Shown here: piece after piece, positions 55,218 to 64,000 of the stretch
Layout of the letters: each line of letters opens with the position of its first letter
How positions within the stretch are numbered: position 1 is the stretch's first letter
DNA from: Byssovorax sp.
GTDB taxonomy: Bacteria; Myxococcota_A; Polyangia; Polyangiales; Polyangiaceae
Assembly: GCA_025362495.1 (NCBI GenBank)
Contig: JANYGI010000178.1
Coordinates: 1 to 64,000 of the forward strand
Direction: 5' to 3'
Length of the DNA stretch: 64,000 nt
Translations under genes and position numbers: made by a program
The notes under the pieces: generated by a model
Databases searched by the model: none
What the model was told of the DNA's origin: nothing
The model's input: only the letters and a program-made list of their open reading frames with translations

Positions 55218-56015
55218 TCAGCGGCGACGACGCTGGCCCGACTCGGCGTGGCGGCTCTTCGGCGGCATCGGCGCGGCGACCGGCGCGGGATCGATCGACG
55301 TCGCCTCGGGCAGCTCGCGCGACGTCGCCGCGCCCTCGAGCGCCTGCGTGACGGTGGGCTCGAGCGCGCTCGCGGGCCGCGACGCCGGCGGGTGCGCCAG
55401 GAACGTCGTCAGCATCGCCGCGGCGATCGCGCTCGCGGCGACCGCCGAGCCGAGGGCGACCCACTTGCCGCCGCCCGCGTTGGCGCGGCGCACCGGCACG
55501 TGACGGCGCGACGACTTCCGCGGCGGCGGCGCCGAGTCCGGGGGCGTGCGCACCTCGGGGTTCGTCGTCGCCTCGGCCGGCTCGACGCTCAGCTCGGGCG
55601 GCGCCATCGACGCGGTGGGCGCCAGCTCGAGCGCGCACGAGAGCTCGCCCACGCGATCGACCGGCGTCCAGCACTCCATCCCTTCACGCCACACCAGCAT
55701 GCTGCCTCCGATTTCGCCCTGCTCGATCGCCGCCCACAGATCGAACGTGGTGCGGGTGATCAACGTCGCGCCGAGATCCACGCACCACTCGAACGGCGGC
55801 GCCAGCGGCAGCTCCTCGATGACGGCGAGCGTCGCGGCGAAGCGATCGACGCCCGCGCCCGGCACGGTGGCCGCCGCGGATCGACCATCCGGCACCGGGA
55901 TCGTGCCGAGGTTCGCCCGCACGCCGGACGACGGCGGGCTCGCCTCGACGTCTTCCGCCAGCGCTCGCTCGCGATCTCGATCCGCAATTTCGAAGCACGC
56001 TTGCCCGTTGCTCAT
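55218..56015 (-). CDS. GYF_2-like single-pass membrane protein
   Basis: 265 residues from the ATG at 56015. Residues 85-123 (TLITRTTFDLWAAIEQGEI...LVWREGMECWTPV) resemble the GYF_2/DUF4339 fold, a peptide-binding domain. A Pro-rich linker, one membrane helix (about 184-207) and a Pro/Ala outer tail ending in Arg residues follow. Similar proteins are numerous in myxobacteria; role unknown. The divergent gene is the Cys-repeat lipoprotein, 155 bp away. Confidence 0.7.
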   Translation of the reverse strand: MSNGQACFEIADRDRERALAEDVEASPPSSGVRANLGTIPVPDGRSAAATVPGAGVDRFAATLAVIEELPLAPPFEWCVDLGATLITRTTFDLWAAIEQGEIGGSMLVWREGMECWTPVDRVGELSCALELAPTASMAPPELSVEPAEATTNPEVRTPPDSAPPPRKSSRRHVPVRRANAGGGKWVALGSAVAASAIAAAMLTTFLAHPPASRPASALEPTVTQALEGAATSRELPEATSIDPAPVAAPMPPKSRHAESGQRRRR

Positions 56016-56170
56016 GCGACGTCCCCGAGCCACCGGCGGCGCGCCTCTGCGCAACCGGTGAGAGGCCTGCGTTATCGAGGTTGTCGTCGTCGGGCCAAGA
56101 AAGAGGTCGCTTCCGACGCGTGGTTCCGATCCGGGCGCACCCGGGATACCCTCATGGTCCGGGGTGCTCC

Positions 56171-59074
56171 ATGATGTTGCGGTCGTCTTCGGCTTATTTC
56201 TTTCGATGCTTCACGCTGCTCTCGGCTCTCCTGTGGCTCGTCGCGCTGGGCGCGGGCTGCAGCCGATCGAACATCGATCCCGCTCCAGTCGGGCAAGGCG
56301 GGAGCGGCGGCTCCGTCACGACCACGACCACGGGAGCCACGATGTGCGCGTGCGGCGACGGCGTCTGCCAGGCTGACTGCGGCGAGAGCCCGGTGACGTG
56401 CCCGGGCGACTGCGGCTCGACCTGCGCCTGCGGTGACGGCATCTGCGCGCCGAGCTGCGGCGAGACCCAGCAGAGCTGCCCCGCCGACTGCGGCCAGGGC
56501 TGCGTCTGCGGCAATGGCATCTGCGAGCCCCAGTGCGGCGAGAACCCCAGCACCTGCAAGGACTGCGGCCAGGCCTGCGTCTGCGGCAATGGCCTCTGCG
56601 AGCCCCAGTGCAACGAAGGCCCGGACACCTGCCCTCAGGACTGCGGCGCTTGCCCGCCGAGCTTCTTCTGCGGCGACGGCGTCTGCATGTCCCAGTGCGG
56701 CGAGAACCCCAGCACCTGCCCGAAGGACTGCGGCGGCGGCTGCTTTTGCGGCAACGGCGCCTGCGAGCCCCAGTGTGGCGAGAGCTCGAGCACGTGCCCG
56801 AGCGACTGCGGCCCTCAGTGCATCTGCGGCAACGGGAAATGCGATCCCGGGTGCGGTGAAGACCCCAGCAACTGCCCCTCCGACTGCGGCGGACCGTGCC
56901 TGTGCGGCGATGGCATCTGCTCGTTCGCGTGCGGCGAGACGACGAACAGCTGCCCCGGCGACTGCGGCGGAGGGTGCCAGTGCGGCAACGGCGTCTGCGA
57001 GCCCCAGTGCAACGAGAACCAGAACACCTGCGCCGTCGACTGCCCGCAGGCGTGCCTCTGCGGCAACGGAGTCTGCCAGCCCCAGTGCGGCGAGACCAAG
57101 ACCAGTTGCCCCGGCGACTGCAACGCGCCGTGCGTCTGCGGCGACCTGCTCTGTCAGCCTCAGTGCGGCGAGACCCAGAACAGCTGCCCCAACGACTGCG
57201 GCTTCCCCTGCGTGTGCGGCGACGGCAAATGCCAGCCCCAGTGCGGCGAGAGCTCGATCAAGTGCCCTGCCGACTGCGGCCCGCAGTGCCAGTGCGGCGA
57301 CGGGAAATGCGATCCGGCCTGCGGCGAGACGGCGAACACCTGCCCGCAGGACTGCAATCAACCGTGCCTGTGCGGTAACGGCACCTGCCAGCCGATGTGC
57401 GGCGAGAACCAGAACAACTGCGCCGCGGACTGCGGCGGCGCCTGCGTGTGCGGCAACGGCGTCTGTCAGCCGATGTGCGGCGAGACCTCCGCGACGTGCC
57501 CCGGCGACTGCGGCCTGGTCTGCGTCTGCGGCGACAACAACTGCCAGCCCATGTGCGGTGAGACCCAGAGTAGCTGCCCGCAGGATTGCGGGATGGGCTG
57601 CGCCTGCGGCGACGGCAAATGCCAGGCGGGCTGCGGCGAGAACACCCAGTCGTGCCCGGCCGATTGCGGAAAGCCCTGCCTCTGCGGCAACGGCCTCTGC
57701 CAGCCCCAGTGCGGCGAGAGCTCGAGCGCCTGCCCGGCCGACTGCGGCCCCACCTGCCAGTGCGGAGATGGCCAGTGCAACGCCGCCTGCGGCGAGAACC
57801 CGAGCACCTGCACCCAGGACTGCGGCCAGCCCTGCATCTGCGGCAACGGCCTCTGCCAGGCCGGCTGCGGCGAGACCAACGCCGCGTGCCCGCAGGACTG
57901 CAATCAGCCCTGCGTCTGCGGCAACGGCGTCTGCCAGCCCGGCTGCGGCGAGTCGAGCGCCTCGTGCGCGGCGGACTGCGGCCCGGCGTGCGCCTGCGGC
58001 AACGGCACCTGCCAGCCCGCGTGCGGCGAGAGCCCCAGCACCTGTCCTCAGGACTGCGCCCAGGCCTGCGCCTGCGGCAACGGCACCTGCCAGCCCGCCT
58101 GCGGCGAGTCGGTGCTGAGCTGCCCGAGCGACTGCGCCGTGGCCTGCGCCTGCGGTAACCAGCTCTGCGAGACGGCCTGCGGCGAGACCTCGGCGTCCTG
58201 CCCGGGCGACTGCCCCTCGTGCCAGTGCGGCGACGGCAAGTGCAACCTCGCCTGCGGCGAGAACCACACCACCTGCGCCCTCGACTGCCCGGCCTCGTGT
58301 GCCTGCGGCGACGGCGTCTGCGCCCCGTCCTGCGGCGAGACGGTCCTCAACTGCGCGGTAGACTGCTCGACGACGTGCCAGTGCGGCAACTTCAACTGCG
58401 AGCCCCAGTGCGGCGAGGACACCTCGACCTGCCCGCAAGACTGCGGCTTCGCCTGCGCCTGCGGCGACTCCTTCTGCGACCCGAGCTGCGGTGAGACCAC
58501 CGCGACCTGCCCGCAAGACTGCCTCCAGAAGTGCACCTGCGGCGACTTCTTCTGCGACCAGAGCTGCGGAGAGAACGCGTTCTCCTGCCCGGGCGACTGC
58601 GCGCAGGCCTGCACCTGCGGCAACTTCATGTGCGAGCCGCAGTGTGGAGAAGACCAGATCTCCTGCCCCGGCGACTGCGGCATGGCCTGCGCTTGCGGCG
58701 ACGGCACGTGCAACCCGAGCTGCGGTGAGACCCCGCTCTCGTGCCCCGGCGACTGCGCCAAGATCTGCGCCTGCGGCAACATGTTCTGCGAGCAAAACTG
58801 CGGCGAGAACAGCAGCAACTGCCCCTCCGACTGCGGCTCCAGCTGCCTCTGCGGCGACGGCATCTGCGCCCCGGGCTGCGGCGAGAGCGGCATGAGCTGC
58901 CCGGCCGACTGCGCCCCGAGCTGCCAGTGCGGCAATGGTCAGTGCCAGCCGGCCTGCGGCGAGACCCCGTTCTCCTGCCAGCCGGACTGCTTCGGGCTCT
59001 GCATCTGCGGCAACATGCTCTGCGAAGCCAGCTGCGGGGAGAACCCGTTCAGCTGCCCCAACGACTGCCCGTAG
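56171..59074 (+). CDS. Lipoprotein with 35 six-cysteine repeats
   Basis: 967 residues. A signal peptide ends at the lipobox LGAGC (Cys30). From C59 to the end the protein is 35 consecutive copies of a roughly 26-residue unit, CxCGnGxCxPxCGExxxxCPxDCGxx, with cysteines at unit positions 1, 3, 8, 12, 19 and 23 (about 210 cysteines in all, some units lack one). Several units replace CGE by CNE or shift a Cys. Regular disulphides would make a long rigid fibre anchored in the outer membrane; metal binding is the other option. The unit resembles small bacterial Cys-rich repeats of myxobacterial surface proteins, but the copy number is striking. It has no obvious partner gene. Confidence 0.85.
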   Translation: MMLRSSSAYFFRCFTLLSALLWLVALGAGCSRSNIDPAPVGQGGSGGSVTTTTTGATMCACGDGVCQADCGESPVTCPGDCGSTCACGDGICAPSCGETQQSCPADCGQGCVCGNGICEPQCGENPSTCKDCGQACVCGNGLCEPQCNEGPDTCPQDCGACPPSFFCGDGVCMSQCGENPSTCPKDCGGGCFCGNGACEPQCGESSSTCPSDCGPQCICGNGKCDPGCGEDPSNCPSDCGGPCLCGDGICSFACGETTNSCPGDCGGGCQCGNGVCEPQCNENQNTCAVDCPQACLCGNGVCQPQCGETKTSCPGDCNAPCVCGDLLCQPQCGETQNSCPNDCGFPCVCGDGKCQPQCGESSIKCPADCGPQCQCGDGKCDPACGETANTCPQDCNQPCLCGNGTCQPMCGENQNNCAADCGGACVCGNGVCQPMCGETSATCPGDCGLVCVCGDNNCQPMCGETQSSCPQDCGMGCACGDGKCQAGCGENTQSCPADCGKPCLCGNGLCQPQCGESSSACPADCGPTCQCGDGQCNAACGENPSTCTQDCGQPCICGNGLCQAGCGETNAACPQDCNQPCVCGNGVCQPGCGESSASCAADCGPACACGNGTCQPACGESPSTCPQDCAQACACGNGTCQPACGESVLSCPSDCAVACACGNQLCETACGETSASCPGDCPSCQCGDGKCNLACGENHTTCALDCPASCACGDGVCAPSCGETVLNCAVDCSTTCQCGNFNCEPQCGEDTSTCPQDCGFACACGDSFCDPSCGETTATCPQDCLQKCTCGDFFCDQSCGENAFSCPGDCAQACTCGNFMCEPQCGEDQISCPGDCGMACACGDGTCNPSCGETPLSCPGDCAKICACGNMFCEQNCGENSSNCPSDCGSSCLCGDGICAPGCGESGMSCPADCAPSCQCGNGQCQPACGETPFSCQPDCFGLCICGNMLCEASCGENPFSCPNDCP
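56345..59071 (+). repeat. About 35 tandem 78-bp repeats
   Basis: These are the DNA units behind the Cys-rich repeat protein, about 78 bp each, diverged at the third and variable positions but with strong shared words such as CTGCGGCAACGG and GACTGCGGC. A few units are 3-12 bp longer or shorter. The high identity makes copy-number change by recombination likely. These are not CRISPR repeats, because the whole length is coding. Confidence 0.85.
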
Positions 59075-59535
59075 CCCCCGCGACACCCTCGCTCCTCGAG
59101 CCGAGCCCGCTCTCCTGCGCGGGGAGCCGGGCTCGCTCGAAACCCCTCTTCACTCCCCGTCACCTCGAGATCCGGATTTTCGTGCGCGCGCACGGCGGGA
59201 TCTCTCGCCCCTCTTTCACGATCTCCATCGCGAGAACGGAGAAGCGTCGATCGGCGTTGCGAGCGCGTCCGTGATCGATCACGCTACGCGGCTTATGCGC
59301 TTCGCTCGTCCACGATACAATCGCGGCAACCCGCGCTGCCACGAACCAGGACGCGAGCCCTCCGCGCGAGGACGTGGATCTGCGAGCGTGGCGAGCCCAC
59401 GGGCGCGGCGCCCCGGGGGCCTGGGCGTCGGCCCGCGATCAGACGGCCGAGGAGGCGAGTCGCGCCGCCGCCGCGATGTTCTGATCACGTCGGCGCCCGC
59501 CCGGGGCCATTCACCCCGGGCGCCCTCTTCCCACC
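59075..59535. other. Non-coding gap, 461 bp
   Basis: This lies between the Cys-repeat gene stop and the serS stop. No ORF with coding character, tRNA or repeat was found. It contains the hairpin at 59498-59522 and otherwise plain GC-rich sequence. Confidence 0.5.
59498..59522 (-). terminator. Hairpin after serS
   Basis: CGCCCGGGG (59498-59506), a 7-nt loop, CCCCGGGCG (59514-59522): a perfect 9-bp stem 14 bp past the serS stop on the minus strand. There is no T tract. Confidence 0.55.
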
Positions 59536-60834
59536 TCACCGCCCGCGGATGACCTCGCACCCCATGAACGGCCGCAGCACCTCGGGCACGACCACGTTCC
59601 CATCGGCTTGCTGGTAGTTCTCCAGAATGGCTATCAGCGTCCGCCCCACGGCGAGCGCCGAGCCATTCAAGGTGTGCGCCAGCCGCGCCTTCCCCTTCGG
59701 CTCCGCCCGATACCGGATCTGCGCGCGCCGCGCCTGGAAATCCCCGTAGTTCGAGCAGCTCGAGATCTCGCGATACTGGCCCTGGCCCGGCAAGAACACC
59801 TCGATGTCGTACGTCTTCTGCGCCCCGAAGCCCATGTCACCGGTGCAGAGCAAGCTCACGCGGTATGGCAGCTTCAGGCGCTTCAACACCTCTTCCGCGT
59901 GGCTCGTCAACAGCTCGTGCTGCGCGTCCGACGTCTCCGGCGACGTGAAGCGCACCAGCTCCACCTTGTCGAACTGGTGCTGGCGGATCAGGCCGCGCAC
60001 GTCGCGCCCGTGGCTCCCCGCCTCGCTGCGGAAGCAGGGCGTGTAGGCCGTGTACGCGACCGGCAGCTCGGCCCCGTCGAGGATCTCCTCCGCGTGCAAA
60101 TTGGTGACAGGCACCTCTGCCGTGGGGATCAGGTAGAGATCGAAGGCCTTCCCTTCATCGCTCTTCTGGGTCTTGAAGAGGTCTTCCTCGAACTTGGGGA
60201 GCTGGCCAGTCCCGTAGAGGGCCGTATCCTTCACCAGGAAGGGCGGCAGCACCTCGGTATAGCCGTGCTCGCGGGTGTGCAGATCGAGCATGAACGAGAT
60301 CAGCGCCCGCTCGAGGCGCGCCGCCGCGCCGAAGAGCACGGTGAAGCGCGCGCCGGAGATCTTGGCTGCGCGCTCGAAATCGAGGATGCCGAGGGCCGTG
60401 CCGAGCTCGACGTGCTCTTTCGGCGTGAACGCGAACGAGGGCTTCTCACCCCAGGTCCGCACCACCTGATTGTCCTCTTCGCCCTTGCCGACAGGCACCG
60501 ACGCGTCGGGCAGATTGGGCACGACGGCGAGGAGCTTCTGCACCTCGGCCTCGCACTCGGCCAGGCCCTTCTCGGCCTCCTTGATCTCGGTGGAGAGCCG
60601 CTTCAGCTCCTCGCGCTTCTCGGTGAACGCCGGCGACTTCTTGTCCGCCTTGGCCATCGCCTCGTTGGCGGCGTTGCGTTGCTGCGCCTTGGTCTCGACG
60701 GCGACGATCAGCTCGCGCCGCTTCTTGCCGAGCTCGGCGATCGGGGCGAGCGTCTCCGCCGCCGCGGCCGAGCGCCGGGTCAGCGCTGCCTGCACCTCGT
60801 CGAGGTGGTCCACCACATAGCGTAGATCGAGCAT
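59536..60834 (-). CDS. serS: Seryl-tRNA synthetase
   Basis: 432 residues. The N-terminal tRNA-binding coiled coil (about 28-105), class II motif 2 ([20 protein letters not shown], then FDKVELV) and motif 3 ([19 protein letters not shown]) are all present, with an ATP/seryl-adenylate pocket. It charges tRNA-Ser in the cytoplasm. GCTTAG (60842-60847 on the plus strand), a close-spaced -10 candidate for the minus strand, ends 7 nt before the start. Confidence 0.97.
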   Translation of the reverse strand: MLDLRYVVDHLDEVQAALTRRSAAAAETLAPIAELGKKRRELIVAVETKAQQRNAANEAMAKADKKSPAFTEKREELKRLSTEIKEAEKGLAECEAEVQKLLAVVPNLPDASVPVGKGEEDNQVVRTWGEKPSFAFTPKEHVELGTALGILDFERAAKISGARFTVLFGAAARLERALISFMLDLHTREHGYTEVLPPFLVKDTALYGTGQLPKFEEDLFKTQKSDEGKAFDLYLIPTAEVPVTNLHAEEILDGAELPVAYTAYTPCFRSEAGSHGRDVRGLIRQHQFDKVELVRFTSPETSDAQHELLTSHAEEVLKRLKLPYRVSLLCTGDMGFGAQKTYDIEVFLPGQGQYREISSCSNYGDFQARRAQIRYRAEPKGKARLAHTLNGSALAVGRTLIAILENYQQADGNVVVPEVLRPFMGCEVIRGR

Positions 60835-60880
60835 CTGCCGGGCTTAGTCGAGGAACGGCGCCGCGTCGACGGGGACGGCC

Positions 60881-61550
60881 TCAGGCGCGCGCCGCGAGGG
60901 CGGCGAGGGCCAGCTGCTGCACCCGCTTTGCGCGGTCCTTCGCCAGGCTGGTGAGCACGGCTGTCGTCTCGGGGCCGGGGATCTGCGTCAGGGCTTGGGT
61001 CAGCGCGTCTCGCCGCTTCGCGCCCTTCGTGGCCAGCGCGGCCACGATCTCCGGGACCGCGAGGAGGCCAAACCAGGCGAGCAGCCCGCCGAGGAGCTCG
61101 GTCGAGGCGTCGATGAGATCAGGAGCGCAAGGCTCGCAGTCGAGGCCCGAGACCCACCGCACCGCCGCGCGCACGACGAGAGGCAGCGGATCGTACCGGA
61201 AGTAAAACCACCCGCGCGACGTCCCGGCGAGGTAAATCCGGGCGCGGCGATTGGCAGGCCGCGCCGATGCGCTCCTCGGTCCGCTCGCTCCCGGAGTCGA
61301 AGACACACCGGACAGTGCCAGTCTTCGCCTGCTCCGCGAGGGCGCCAACGAGGGTCGTGGTGGGCTGGTAGCAGATGGCGCCCGCGAAGCCGTCGAACGC
61401 TATCGTGATCTCGCGATCGCCGAAGACGAAGGCCTCGGCGATCACCAGGGCTCCGTCGGCGGTCGCCCGCGCGAAGAGCTCTCTGGCGTTGGCCTCGGCT
61501 GCCGTGTCGGCGAAGCGGTACTTGCCCTTGAAGATCTGATGGGTCGACAT
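60881..61550 (-). pseudogene. Gene of unknown function split by an apparent one-base frameshift
   Basis: An N-terminal part (MSTHQIFKGKYRFADTA... to about residue 103) begins at the ATG 61550. After about 61245-61262 the frame turns into low-quality basic sequence, while the next frame continues as ARIYLAGTSRGWFYF and runs to a stop at 60881 with a HEAT-like helical C-terminus (EIVAALATKGAKRRDALTQAL...). The span is 670 nt, one base more than 223 codons, as expected for a single inserted base. It is either a sequencing error or a real inactivating change. Family not recognised. Confidence 0.6.
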
Positions 61551-61608
61551 GCGAGCGCCGTGAGACGAGGGCGAAGCGAGAGTTAATCCCGCCTCGCCCC
61601 GGGCCAGC

Positions 61609-64000
<2,392 letters not shown>

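Noticed and set aside
56345-59071. CRISPR-like tandem repeats
   Set aside because: The whole length is one coding frame with a 78-bp period and no unique spacers.
56072-59086. Ala-rich 1004-residue open frame antisense to the Cys-repeat gene
   Set aside because: It is a mirror of the repeat codons, has no family match, and lacks an own start region. The plus-strand frame has a signal peptide and lipobox.
61119-61550. Stand-alone 143-residue protein
   Set aside because: Its last about 40 residues are of shadow character, while the next frame continues with good coding quality; a frameshift explains it better.

Overview
The window is very GC-rich, densely coded and free of transposases, phage genes or CRISPR arrays. 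Its gene content points to a myxobacterium (Myxococcota, most likely the Polyangiales/Sorangium side). The clues are tandem eukaryotic-like Ser/Thr kinases, many FHA, vWA and GAF/sigma-54 regulators, a myxobacterial AgmX-like protein, orphan signalling proteins, a GH8 cellulase-like lipoprotein and many Cys-rich lipoproteins. Taxonomy is inferred from gene content only; no rRNA or tRNA gene was seen.

Layout. 1-638 is the 5' part of a lipoprotein gene. 746-8243 holds a zinc-ribbon module. Two minus-strand genes (zinc-ribbon pseudokinase; vWA-DUF2135 protein) diverge from a plus-strand run (SPFH/coiled-coil protein with five zinc ribbons; a highly divergent adenylosuccinate-synthetase paralogue; an overlapping Cys-rich lipoprotein). 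8357-14599 (minus) has a Thr/Ser-linker lipoprotein, a PEGA/TPR envelope protein and two paralogous transmembrane kinases, with a 178-bp hairpin-filled element carrying 19-bp terminal inverted repeats at 11157-11334. 14695-21804 has a NamZ-like amidohydrolase relative (DUF1343), an XylR/V4R sigma-54 activator, the GH8 enzyme, a GNAT and a VLCAD-type acyl-CoA dehydrogenase.

21866-26930 is a cyclic-di-AMP locus: a PgpH-like HD phosphodiesterase diverges from folP-cdaA-cdaR, whose genes overlap. 26941-32374 carries a BMP-type binding protein, a ZnT9-like CDF transporter, a SurA-N-like periplasmic protein, a UPF0158 protein and glpK. 32623-37127 has an FHA-GAF-adenylyl cyclase, accA, a small membrane protein and a GFO/IDH oxidoreductase. 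37134-42069 (minus) is a translationally coupled lipid operon: psd, a methyltransferase with a long Pro/Ala-rich N-terminus, and an alkyl-DHAP-synthase-like flavoprotein. 42369-51775 has an MBL hydrolase, a GAF/sigma-54 activator, a metallophosphoesterase, an AgmX-like vWA protein, an orphan histidine kinase and a small lipoprotein.

51959-59074 holds a chemoreceptor with four tandem HAMP-like units and no periplasmic sensor, a double-FHA tail-anchored protein, a GYF-like protein and a lipoprotein made of 35 copies of a six-cysteine repeat. 59536-64000 (minus) has serS, a gene split by an apparent one-base frameshift, and most of acnA (its 5' end lies outside the window).

Across the window, neighbouring genes often overlap by 4 nt (ATGA/GTGA). 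Many first genes have a TATA-like hexamer only 7-13 nt before the start codon, which suggests leaderless or nearly leaderless mRNAs. The best candidates for something new are the zinc-ribbon/pseudokinase/vWA/SPFH module with its odd PurA paralogue, the 35-repeat cysteine lipoprotein, the poly-HAMP receptor and the TIR hairpin element.
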